Origin: Sulfuricystis multivorans
Lineage (GTDB): Bacteria; Pseudomonadota; Gammaproteobacteria; Burkholderiales; Rhodocyclaceae
Reading direction: 5' to 3'
NCBI RefSeq assembly: GCF_003966565.1
Contig: NZ_AP018718.1
Coordinates: 2,108,001 to 2,172,000, forward strand
Length of the DNA stretch: 64,000 bases
The position numbers and the translations under genes were made by a program. Below are positions 1-9,054 of the stretch, piece after piece. Within the stretch, counting starts at the first letter, position 1. The number at the start of each line of letters is the position of its first letter. The notes below the pieces were generated by a model that was given only the letters and a program-made list of their open reading frames with translations, searched no databases and had not been told where the DNA came from.

Positions 1-907
<907 letters not shown>

Positions 908-908
<1 letters not shown>

Positions 909-1783
909 TGGAAATCCGCGCCGACGAACCGATGGCCAAGCACGTCACCTGGCGTGCCGGCGGACGCGTCGCCAAGGCTTGTTTCCCGCGCGACCTCAAT
1001 GATCTCGCCCACTTCCTGGCCGGGCTGCGTTGCGACGAGCCGCTCTTGATGGTGGGGCTGGGATCGAACCTGTTGATCCGCGATGGCGGTTTCGACGGCA
1101 CGGCGATCTTCACGCATGGCGCGCTGGACGCGCTGCGTTTGACGTCAGACGGCACGATCTACGTCGAGGCGGGTGTGGCCGCACCGAAACTGGCGCGCTA
1201 CGCCGCGAACCATGCCCTCGCTGGCGCCGAATTCCTGGCCGGGATCCCTGGCACGATCGGCGGCGCATTGGCGATGAACGCCGGCTGCTTTGGGAGCGAA
1301 ATCTGGCAGTTCGTCGAACGGGTGCTGATGCTCGACCGGCAAGGCAGGCCGATCGAACGCACGCCGGCTGATTTCGCGCTCGGCTACCGCCATTGCGGCC
1401 TGAAAGAGGCTTGCGACGAAATCTTCGTCGCCGCCTGGCTGCGCTTTTCTGCCGGCGATCCTGCAACGACGCGCGCGAAGATCCGCGAGCTGCTCGCCCG
1501 GCGCGTCGCGACGCAGCCCTTGCAATTGCCGAATGCCGGCTCGGTGTTCAGAAACCCGCCGGGTGACCACGCGGCACGCCTGATCGAAGCCGCTGGACTG
1601 AAGGGTCTGGAGCTCGGCGGCGCACGGGTGTCCGAAAAGCATGCGAATTTCATCGTTAATCCGGGGGGCGTGGCCAGCGCTTCCGCGATAGAAAGCTTAA
1701 TCGGCCGCATCCAGGCCGAAGTGCAGGAAAGATTCGCAGTGACACTGGTGCGCGAGGTGCGCATTCTCGGAGCAAGACGCTGA
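908..1783 (+). CDS. murB: UDP-N-acetylenolpyruvoylglucosamine reductase
   Basis: MurB reduces UDP-GlcNAc-enolpyruvate to UDP-MurNAc with NADPH and FAD. The 291-residue product has the FAD-binding motifs GLGSNLLIRDGGFDG and GIPGTIGGALAMNAG. It also has the catalytic segment NAGSVFRNP, whose serine is the family's proton donor. This is the shorter MurB form. The start overlaps the murC stop and the stop overlaps the ddl start, each by one base, so the gene sits inside a continuous cell-wall operon. The order murC-murB-ddl is the usual one in dcw clusters. Confidence 0.96.
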
Positions 1784-2709
1784 TGGCAGGCAGGTTTGGC
1801 AAGGTGGCGGTGTTGATGGGCGGCGATTCCGCCGAGCGCGAGATCTCGCTGATCTCGGGCCAGGCGGTGCTTGCCGCGCTGCTTGCCGCCGGCATCAAAG
1901 CCTATGCCTTCGATCCGGCCGAGCAGCCGATCTGGCGGCTCGTCGATGATCGCCCGGATGCCGCCTTCATCGCCCTGCACGGCGGCGCGGGCGAGGATGG
2001 CACCGTGCAGGCCGCGCTCGATCTGATGAAGATTCCCTATACCGGCAGCGGCGTGCTCGCCTCGGCGCTGGCGCTGGACAAACGACGCACGACGCTGCTC
2101 TGGCGGGCCTGCGGGCTGCCGGTGCCACGCTCGCTTCTGGTCACGGCTGGCGATCAGGGGCCTGCCGTGATTGCCGAGCTCGGGCTACCGCTGATCGTCA
2201 AGCCCGTGCGCGAAGGCTCTTCGATCGGTGTCACGAAGGTGATGCGCGCGGAAGAATTCGCCGCTGCCTTCGCCGCCGCCGCGACTTTGCCCGATGGCCG
2301 CCACGAGGAAGTCATGGCCGAGGAATTCATCATGGGCACCGAGCTCACCGCCGCCGTGCTCGGCCGCCGGGCGTTGCCGCTGGTGCGTATCGAGGCGCCC
2401 GCAGGCCGCTACGACTACCAGAACAAGTATTTCACCGATGTCGTGAAGTATCACTGTCCAGCCGGCATCGACGCTGCCAAGGAAGCGGAGATCGCCCGCA
2501 CGGTGCTTTTCGCCTTCGATGCGCTCGGCTGCCGCGGCTGGGGACGCGCCGACCTGATCCTGCTTGATGACGGCAGTTTCCGCCTGCTGGAGATGAACAC
2601 CGCGCCCGGCATGACCGGCCATTCACTGGTGCCGATGGCAGCCAAAGCCGCCGGCATCGATTTCACCGCCCTGGTGCTGACGATTCTGGCGGAGGCACGC
2701 TGTGGCTAG
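1783..2709 (+). CDS. ddl: D-alanine--D-alanine ligase
   Basis: Ddl joins two D-alanines with ATP to give the terminal dipeptide of the peptidoglycan stem. The 308-residue protein shows the ATP-grasp layout: N-terminal MGGDSAEREISLISG, the central segment IVKPVREGSSIGV, and the C-terminal Mg-binding motif EMNTAPGMTGHS. Its length and its position between murB and ftsQ fit the DdlB type. The last eight bases overlap ftsQ. Confidence 0.96.
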   Translation: MAGRFGKVAVLMGGDSAEREISLISGQAVLAALLAAGIKAYAFDPAEQPIWRLVDDRPDAAFIALHGGAGEDGTVQAALDLMKIPYTGSGVLASALALDKRRTTLLWRACGLPVPRSLLVTAGDQGPAVIAELGLPLIVKPVREGSSIGVTKVMRAEEFAAAFAAAATLPDGRHEEVMAEEFIMGTELTAAVLGRRALPLVRIEAPAGRYDYQNKYFTDVVKYHCPAGIDAAKEAEIARTVLFAFDALGCRGWGRADLILLDDGSFRLLEMNTAPGMTGHSLVPMAAKAAGIDFTALVLTILAEARCG

Positions 2710-3523
2710 CAAACGCGGCAAACCGCGCATCGCGAATGCCGAGCCGGCGGGGTTGTGGCATCAGCCGGCGCTGATGCATCTCATCGCCGACGTGTTGTTC
2801 GCGCTCGGCATCGTCGGTCTGGGCTGGGCGGCGCTGGTCAGTCTGCAGCGCCTGCCGCTGTTCCCGTTGCGCGAAGTGGTGCTCACGGCAGCGCCGCAGC
2901 ATGTCGGCGTGGCTCAGCTCGCCCATGCGGCACGCACTTCGGCGAGCGGCAATTTCTTCACGGTCGATCTCGCCGCAGTCCAGGCAGGTATCGAGGCGCT
3001 GCCCTGGGTGCGTCGCGCCGCGGTGCGCCGGCACTGGCCAGATGGCCTCATGGTAACGCTCGAAGAGCACGAAGCCGTCGCGCAGTGGCGCCACCTGAAC
3101 GGCGAGAAAGGGCTCATCAACACGTTCGGCGAGGTATTCGATGCCGAGCCGCCGGAAGATGCACCTTTTCTGCCGCTGCTCAGCGGCCCGCCTAAGACGG
3201 CTGCCGAAATCCTCCGGCGCCTGGCCATATTCGATGGCCAGCTCGCGCCGCTGGGCCGGCATGTCACCGCACTGACGCTCTCGCCGCGTCGCGCCTGGCA
3301 TCTCGAGCTCGACGACGGCGTGACGATCGAATTGGGCCGCGACGAGGAACGCCAGCCACTCAATGCCCGGCTGACCCGCTTCGTCGCCCACTATCCAGAC
3401 ATCAAGGCGCATTTCGGCAGCATCCGTGGCGCCGACATGCGTTACCCGAACGGTTTCGCGCTCATCGGCGCCGGGCGCCCGGTCGAGCCACTGCCTCCAG
3501 TGAAGGCAGGAAAGCAGTCATGA
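2702..3523 (+). CDS. ftsQ: Cell division protein FtsQ
   Basis: FtsQ is a bitopic inner-membrane divisome protein that recruits FtsB/FtsL. The 273-residue product has a short cytoplasmic N terminus, one membrane segment at about residues 24-47, and then a periplasmic POTRA-like region beginning FPLREVVL. The C-terminal beta domain follows, with LEEHEAVAQW. The start is a GTG at 2702, preceded at good spacing by GGAGG inside the 3' end of ddl. The alternative downstream methionines would remove the membrane anchor. The stop overlaps the ftsA start by four bases. Confidence 0.93.
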   Translation: MASKRGKPRIANAEPAGLWHQPALMHLIADVLFALGIVGLGWAALVSLQRLPLFPLREVVLTAAPQHVGVAQLAHAARTSASGNFFTVDLAAVQAGIEALPWVRRAAVRRHWPDGLMVTLEEHEAVAQWRHLNGEKGLINTFGEVFDAEPPEDAPFLPLLSGPPKTAAEILRRLAIFDGQLAPLGRHVTALTLSPRRAWHLELDDGVTIELGRDEERQPLNARLTRFVAHYPDIKAHFGSIRGADMRYPNGFALIGAGRPVEPLPPVKAGKQS

Positions 3524-4758
3524 GCAAGGACAAGAATCGCGAACTGATCGCCGGTCTCGACATCGGCACCTCGAAGATCGTCGCCATCGTCGCCGAAGTG
3601 AATGACGAGGGGCAACTTTCCATCCTCGGTCTCGGCACGCAGGACACCCAGGAATCGCGCGGTCTCAGGAAAGGCGTGGTGGTCAATATCGAGGCCACCG
3701 TCAACAACATCTCGAAGGCGATCGCCGAGGTGCAGATGGTCGCCGGCTGCAAGATCAAGGAAGTGTATACCGGCATCGCCGGCAGCCACATCAAGAGCAA
3801 GGATTCCAACGGCATGACGGTGGTGAAGGATCGCGAGGTCACGCAATACGACGTCGCGCGCGCCATCGAGGCGGCGAATGCCACGCCGATCTCGGCCGAC
3901 GACCAGATCCTGCACACCCTGGTGCAGGAATTCATCGTCGACGGCCAGGACGGCGTCAAGGAACCGATCGGCATGGATGCCCGCCGCCTCGAAGTGAAGG
4001 TGCATCTGGTCACCGGCGCGGTCACCGCGGTGCAAAACATCGTCAAGTGCGTGCGCCGCTGCGGCCTGGAAGTGGTCGATCTGGTGCTGCAACCGCTCGC
4101 TTCGGGCAATGCCGTGCTCACCGACGACGAGAAGGATGTCGGCGTCTGCCTCGTAGACATCGGCGGCGGCACCACCGATGTCGCCGTGTTCAGCCAGGGG
4201 GCGATCCGCCATACCGCGGTGATCCCGATCGCCGGCGACCAGATCACCAATGACATCGCCATCGCGCTGCGCACCTCGACCCAGGATGCCGAAGAGATCA
4301 AACTGCGCTACGGCGTGGCGCTCTCCCAGTTCGCCGACCCGGAGGAAATGCTCGAAGTGCCCGGGGTTGGCGACCGCCCGGCGACGACGCTGTCGCGCGC
4401 GACGCTGGCCGGCTTCATCCAGCCGCGCGTCGAAGAGATCTTCCAGAAGGTGCAGGAGGAGCTGATCAAAAGCGGCTATGCGCGCCTGCTGCGCGCCGGC
4501 ATCGTGCTCACCGGTGGCGCCGCGCAGATGCCAGGCATGTGCGAGCTCGGTGAGGAAATCTTCCACAACACGGTGAAAGTCGGCGTGCCGAACTACGCCG
4601 GACCGCTGGCCGATTTCGTCAGAAACCCGCGCTATGCCACCGCGATGGGACTGTTGCTGGAGGGTCTGGCACAGCGGCAGCGCGGCGGCAAGGAACCCCC
4701 TTTGACTCTCGGGCAGGTATTCGGGCGCATGCGCGCCTGGTTTGCCCGCAATCTGTGA
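3520..4758 (+). CDS. ftsA: Cell division protein FtsA
   Basis: FtsA is an actin-like ATPase that tethers FtsZ to the membrane. The 412-residue protein has the N-terminal phosphate-binding loop GLDIGTSKIVAIV and the second nucleotide-binding motif VDIGGGTTDVAVF. The adenosine motif IVLTGGAAQMPG follows. The C terminus ends in the amphipathic stretch RMRAWFARNL, the expected membrane-targeting helix. It overlaps ftsQ by four bases and is followed 37 bases later by ftsZ. Confidence 0.96.
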   Translation: MSKDKNRELIAGLDIGTSKIVAIVAEVNDEGQLSILGLGTQDTQESRGLRKGVVVNIEATVNNISKAIAEVQMVAGCKIKEVYTGIAGSHIKSKDSNGMTVVKDREVTQYDVARAIEAANATPISADDQILHTLVQEFIVDGQDGVKEPIGMDARRLEVKVHLVTGAVTAVQNIVKCVRRCGLEVVDLVLQPLASGNAVLTDDEKDVGVCLVDIGGGTTDVAVFSQGAIRHTAVIPIAGDQITNDIAIALRTSTQDAEEIKLRYGVALSQFADPEEMLEVPGVGDRPATTLSRATLAGFIQPRVEEIFQKVQEELIKSGYARLLRAGIVLTGGAAQMPGMCELGEEIFHNTVKVGVPNYAGPLADFVRNPRYATAMGLLLEGLAQRQRGGKEPPLTLGQVFGRMRAWFARNL

Positions 4759-4795
4759 TTTTTGGTAACGCATTGGCAACGACAGGAGAGGCGAA

Positions 4796-5998
4796 ATGTT
4801 CGAAATCATCGATCGGGAAGCAAACGACACCATCATCAAGGTGATCGGCGTCGGCGGCGCCGGCGGCAACGCCGTCGAACACATGATCCGCGAGGGCGTC
4901 GGCGGCGTGGAATTCATCTGCATCAACACCGACGCGCAGGCGCTGAAAACTTCCTCGGCCGGCGTCAAGCTGCAGCTCGGCCCGGGCTTAGGCGCCGGCG
5001 GCAAGCCGGAACGCGCGCGCCAGCATGCGGTATCCTCGCGCGAGCGCATCGCCGAGATGCTCACCGGCGCGCACATGTGCTTCATCACCGCCGGCATGGG
5101 CGGCGGCACCGGCACCGGCGCCGCGCCAGTGATCGCCGAAGTGGCGCGCGAGCTGGGCATCCTCACCGTGGCGGTCGTCACCAAGCCGTTTGGCTTCGAA
5201 GGGCGGCGTGGCAAGGTCGCCGAAGAAGGCATCAATGAGCTCTCGCAACATGTCGACTCGCTGATCGTCATCCTCAACGAAAAACTGATGGAAGTGCTCG
5301 GCGAGGAGGTCAGCATGCTGGATGCCTTCAAGGCCGCCGACGACGTGCTGAAAAATGCCGTCGGCGGCATCTCCGAGATCATCAACGTGCCGGGCCTGGT
5401 CAATGTCGATTTCGAGGACGTGCGCACCGTGATGGGCGAAATGGGCAAGGCGATGATGGGCTCGGCCACCGCCGCCGGGGTCGATCGCGCGCGCCTGGCT
5501 GCCGAACAGGCGGTCGCCAGCCCGTTGCTGGAAGGCATCGAACTTTCCGGCGCGAAGGGCGTGCTGGTCAATATCACCGCCAGCAGCTCGCTCGGCCTCA
5601 AGGAATATCAGGAAGTGATGGCCACCATCCACAATTACACGGCGCCGGAGGCCACGGTGATCTGCGGCGCGGTGTTCGACGATGCGATGGAAGACCGCCT
5701 GCGCGTCACCGTGGTGGCCACGGGGCTCGGCGCCAAGGCCAAGGCGCAGCCGAAACTCGTCTATGGCGAAGGCCGCGGCCAGCGTACCGGCACCTACGAC
5801 CTGCCACCCTCAGCCGCGATGAGCGACCCCACGGCTGGTGTAATGAACATCGCCGGCAGCAATACGCCGGCAGGAAGCCTCGACGACTTCTTCACGCCGA
5901 ATCCGCGCGGCCATCGCGACAGTCGCGCCCGCGACATGGTCGACGTGGGCCTTTCCAACATCGATATCCCGGCGTTTCTGCGCAAGCAGGCCGACTGA
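4796..5998 (+). CDS. ftsZ: Cell division protein FtsZ
   Basis: FtsZ is the tubulin-like GTPase that forms the division ring. The 400-residue protein contains the tubulin signature GMGGGTGTGAAPV and the N-terminal GVGGAGGNAV. After a short linker it has the conserved C-terminal peptide DIPAFLRKQAD, which binds FtsA and ZipA-type anchors. AGGAGAGG just upstream of the ATG is a strong ribosome-binding site. This is the last gene of the dcw cluster here: no lpxC follows, and the next gene is convergent. Confidence 0.97.
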   Translation: MFEIIDREANDTIIKVIGVGGAGGNAVEHMIREGVGGVEFICINTDAQALKTSSAGVKLQLGPGLGAGGKPERARQHAVSSRERIAEMLTGAHMCFITAGMGGGTGTGAAPVIAEVARELGILTVAVVTKPFGFEGRRGKVAEEGINELSQHVDSLIVILNEKLMEVLGEEVSMLDAFKAADDVLKNAVGGISEIINVPGLVNVDFEDVRTVMGEMGKAMMGSATAAGVDRARLAAEQAVASPLLEGIELSGAKGVLVNITASSSLGLKEYQEVMATIHNYTAPEATVICGAVFDDAMEDRLRVTVVATGLGAKAKAQPKLVYGEGRGQRTGTYDLPPSAAMSDPTAGVMNIAGSNTPAGSLDDFFTPNPRGHRDSRARDMVDVGLSNIDIPAFLRKQAD

Positions 5999-6012
5999 TC
6001 GTATCTGCCCGA

Positions 6013-6048
6013 GAAACGCCCGGGGTTTCGCCTCCCCCCGGGCGTTTC
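6013..6048. terminator. Bidirectional hairpin terminator between ftsZ and rsmA
   Basis: A perfect 13-base inverted repeat, GAAACGCCCGGGG (6013-6025) and CCCCGGGCGTTTC (6036-6048), with a 10-base loop lies between the convergent genes. T or A runs flank the GC core on both sides, so it could stop transcription from either direction. The right arm touches the rsmA stop codon. Confidence 0.75.
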
Positions 6049-6829
6049 ATCCCGCGGCCAACGCGTTGCTCAACTTGACGTAGGCTTCGACTGGCAGCTC
6101 CTCCGCCCGCGCCGTCGGGGCGATGCCTTGTGCCGCGAGCAAACTTTCGCCGCCGAATTCCTTCAGCGTGTTGCGCAGCATCTTGCGTCGCTGGGAAAAG
6201 GCTGCCGTCACCAGCCGGGAGAACAGGGCTTCGTCTCGTGCCGTCTCGCCAGCGCCGAGTTTGCGCGGGATCATGCGCACCACGGCCGAGTCGACCTTCG
6301 GCGCCGGATCGAACGCCCCCGGTGGCACGATGAACAACCGCTCCAGCTGAAAGCGGTATTGCAGCATCACCGACAGCCGCCCATAAGCGCCCGACCCCGG
6401 CGCGGCGACCATCCGGTCGACGACTTCCTTCTGCAACATGAAATGCATCTCGGCGATCCGGTCGGCGAATCGCGTCAGATGGAACAGCAACGGGCTCGAG
6501 ATGTTGTAGGGCAGATTGCCGACGATCTTCAGCGGCCCGTCGCCTTCGAGCAGGCCGAAATCGAAGCGCAGCGCATCGCCATCAAAGATCGTCAGCCGCT
6601 CGGAAGGAAAATGCCTTCTCAAATGGGTGATCAGGTCGCGGTCGATCTCGATGACGAAGAGATGGTCGAGCCGCAGAAGGAGCGGGGCGGTGAGCGCCCC
6701 CAAACCCGGGCCGATCTCGACGACGACATCGCCCGGGCGCGGCGCGATCGCGGCGACGATCTTGCGGATCACCCCCGGCGAGACGAGGAAGTTCTGCCCG
6801 AAGCGCCTCCTGGGCTGATGCGCTTTCAT
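6047..6829 (-). CDS. rsmA: 16S rRNA (adenine1518-N6/adenine1519-N6)-dimethyltransferase
   Basis: RsmA (KsgA) dimethylates two adjacent adenines near the 3' end of 16S rRNA, using S-adenosylmethionine. The 260-residue protein shows RRRFGQNFL at the N terminus, the SAM-binding motif [12 protein letters not shown], and the catalytic [12 protein letters not shown]. It is the last gene of lptD-surA-pdxA-rsmA, the same order as in Escherichia coli. Its ATG overlaps the pdxA stop by three bases. Confidence 0.96.
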   Translation of the reverse strand: MKAHQPRRRFGQNFLVSPGVIRKIVAAIAPRPGDVVVEIGPGLGALTAPLLLRLDHLFVIEIDRDLITHLRRHFPSERLTIFDGDALRFDFGLLEGDGPLKIVGNLPYNISSPLLFHLTRFADRIAEMHFMLQKEVVDRMVAAPGSGAYGRLSVMLQYRFQLERLFIVPPGAFDPAPKVDSAVVRMIPRKLGAGETARDEALFSRLVTAAFSQRRKMLRNTLKEFGGESLLAAQGIAPTARAEELPVEAYVKLSNALAAG

Positions 6830-7785
6830 GAACGGCGCCGGCAGATGTCGATCGCCGCATCGACCGCCGCAAAAAGGCTGGTGGGCGAGGCTCGACCTGT
6901 GCCGGCGAGCTCCAATGCCGTGCCGTGATCGACCGAGGTGCGGATGATCGGCAGGCCCAGTGTGACATTGACGCCCTCGTCGAAGGCGGCGTATTTGAGC
7001 ACCGCCAGGCCCTGATCGTGATACATCGCCAGCTGCGCATCGGAGCCGGCGAGTACGTTGCGGGTGAATAGCGTGTCGGCCGGCAAGGGGCCGACGAGGT
7101 CCATGCCTTCGCCGCGCAGCTTGTCGAGCACCGGCAGGATCACCTCGATTTCCTCGCGACCCAGGTGTCCTCCTTCGCCGGCATGCGGGTTCAGGCCGGC
7201 GACCAGGATGCGCGGCCGCGCGATGCCGAACTTGGTTTGCAAATCCGCGTGCAGGATACGGATCGTCGTTTCGAGCCCAGGCGGCGTGATCGCCGCGGAG
7301 ACATCCTTCAACGGCAGATGCGTCGTCGCCAGCGCGACGCGCAAGTCCCCGCCGGCGAGCATCATCACGACATGTGGTGTTGCGGTCTTTTCGGCCAGAT
7401 ATTCGGTATGCCCAGTGAAGGGAATGCCGGCGTCGTTGATGACGCCCTTGTGCACCGGCGCGGTGACCAGCGCCGCATACTCGCCGTTCGTGCAGCCCGT
7501 AAGCGCGGCATCGATCAGGTCGAGCACGTAACGCGCATTGGCTGGATCGAGCCGTCCCGAAGCCGCCGGCTTTGCGAGAGGGATGTGGCGAATCTCGAGT
7601 GCGCCGATGACGCGGCCCAGCTGGCGGGCGCGCTGCGCGAAGAGTTCGCGGTCGCCGAACACGACGAGTCGTGCATCGAACGAACGCTGCGCCAGCGCAA
7701 GACAGATGTCCGGGCCGATGCCGGCCGGCTCGCCGCTGGTGACGGCAATGACCGGTTTAGCGCTCTTCGAGCCGGTATTCGACAT
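6826..7785 (-). CDS. pdxA: 4-hydroxythreonine-4-phosphate dehydrogenase
   Basis: PdxA oxidises 4-phosphohydroxy-L-threonine with NAD(P)+ in pyridoxal-5'-phosphate synthesis. The reading frame is open further upstream, but homology starts at [20 protein letters not shown], so the ATG at 7785 (319 residues) is chosen. The metal-binding and substrate motifs [20 protein letters not shown] and AMYHDQGL are present. The gene overlaps the 3' end of surA by 29 bases and the start of rsmA by four. Confidence 0.93.
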   Translation of the reverse strand: MSNTGSKSAKPVIAVTSGEPAGIGPDICLALAQRSFDARLVVFGDRELFAQRARQLGRVIGALEIRHIPLAKPAASGRLDPANARYVLDLIDAALTGCTNGEYAALVTAPVHKGVINDAGIPFTGHTEYLAEKTATPHVVMMLAGGDLRVALATTHLPLKDVSAAITPPGLETTIRILHADLQTKFGIARPRILVAGLNPHAGEGGHLGREEIEVILPVLDKLRGEGMDLVGPLPADTLFTRNVLAGSDAQLAMYHDQGLAVLKYAAFDEGVNVTLGLPIIRTSVDHGTALELAGTGRASPTSLFAAVDAAIDICRRRS

Positions 7786-9049
7786 AGGCGCGATCGCGCA
7801 ATTGCCTGAGCCAGTCTTCATAGGCCTCGTCGGATTTGCGCTCGCGCAAGACCTGGCGCGCCAGGATGCGCCTGCGCTCGTCGCCCACCGCGGCATTCTT
7901 GCGTTCGAGCACCTGGATCAGATGCCAGCCGAACGGCGATTGCACCGGCTGGCTGACTTCGCCGATCTTCAGCGCATCCATCGCCCGCTCGAACTCTGGC
8001 ACGGTATCGCCGGGATAGAGCCAGCCGAGATCGCCGCCCTTGGCCGCCGAGAGATCGTTGGAATACAGCCGCGCCAGCTCAGCGAAGTCGGCGCCGTTGT
8101 CTATGCGTTCCTTGAGGCCGACGAGCTTGTGGCGCGCCTCGTCGGACGAGGTGAGCTCACCCACCTTGATCAGGATGTGCCGCGCATGGGTCTGGCGAAT
8201 CAGGCCGTCGCCGACGCTGCCGCCCTTGCGCTCGATCAGTTTGACGATGTGGAAACCCGCCGGGCTCCTCAGGATACTGCTCACCTCGCCGGGCTGCAGC
8301 TTGGCGATCGCCTCGGCATAGAGCGTCGGCAGGCGATCGGCGGGCCGCGGTTCGAGGATGCCGCCCAAGAGCGCATCGGGCGCTTCGGAATAGCTCGCCG
8401 CCACCTGGCTGAAATCCTGGCCGGCCTTGATGCGAGCGAGCGCTTCTTCGGCGCGGTTGCGCAATTGCGCCAGACGCGTCGCGTCGATCTGCTCGGGTAC
8501 GCGGATGATGATGTGGCCGAGGGTGACGAGCGCACTCTGCTCCGCCTGTTCGGGATGAGCGAGGTAATTGTCGATCTCGCCGTCGGAGACGACGATGCGG
8601 CTGTCGACCTCGCGCTCACGCAGCCGGGCGATGATCATCTCGCCGCGAATCTCCTCACGAAAGCGCTGCCAGTCGATGCCATCCTTTTCCAGCGCGGCGC
8701 GGAACTCGGCCAATGACATCCTGTTGTTGGCCGCGATGCGGCGCAATGCGGCATCGAGATCGGCATCGAGAATGCGCAGGCCCGTTTCCTTGGCGAACTG
8801 CAGTTGCAAGCGATCGACGATCAGGCGTTCGAGGATCTGCTTTTCGAGCACTTCCGGCGGTGGCAGCGGCGTGCCGCGCTGCCGCAATTGGCGGGTGACG
8901 GCGCCGAGGCGCTCGCGCAACTCATTGTCGGTGATCGCCTCGTCATTGACGACGGCGACGACGCGATCGAGCGCGATCGGCTGACGCGGCTGGGCAAAAC
9001 CCAGCGCCGGCAGCAGTAAAAACAGGAGGAGCAGGGATGCAAGTCTCAT
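7757..9049 (-). CDS. surA: Periplasmic chaperone / peptidyl-prolyl isomerase SurA
   Basis: SurA escorts unfolded outer-membrane proteins, including LptD, through the periplasm. From the ATG at 9049 the product is 430 residues. A signal peptide ([19 protein letters not shown]) is followed by the N-terminal chaperone region beginning [14 protein letters not shown]. Two parvulin-type PPIC domains follow, marked by [10 protein letters not shown] and HARHILIKV. An upstream in-frame extension lacks a signal sequence and runs into lptD, so it is rejected. The gene lies five bases after lptD. Confidence 0.95.
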   Translation of the reverse strand: MRLASLLLLFLLLPALGFAQPRQPIALDRVVAVVNDEAITDNELRERLGAVTRQLRQRGTPLPPPEVLEKQILERLIVDRLQLQFAKETGLRILDADLDAALRRIAANNRMSLAEFRAALEKDGIDWQRFREEIRGEMIIARLREREVDSRIVVSDGEIDNYLAHPEQAEQSALVTLGHIIIRVPEQIDATRLAQLRNRAEEALARIKAGQDFSQVAASYSEAPDALLGGILEPRPADRLPTLYAEAIAKLQPGEVSSILRSPAGFHIVKLIERKGGSVGDGLIRQTHARHILIKVGELTSSDEARHKLVGLKERIDNGADFAELARLYSNDLSAAKGGDLGWLYPGDTVPEFERAMDALKIGEVSQPVQSPFGWHLIQVLERKNAAVGDERRRILARQVLRERKSDEAYEDWLRQLRDRAYVEYRLEER

Positions 9050-9054
9050 AAACC

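Noticed and set aside
3442-5601. Long open frame of over 700 codons antisense to ftsQ/ftsA/ftsZ
   Set aside because: It is the mirror of well-conserved genes, its composition is typical of antisense frames in high-GC DNA, and it has no recognisable motif.
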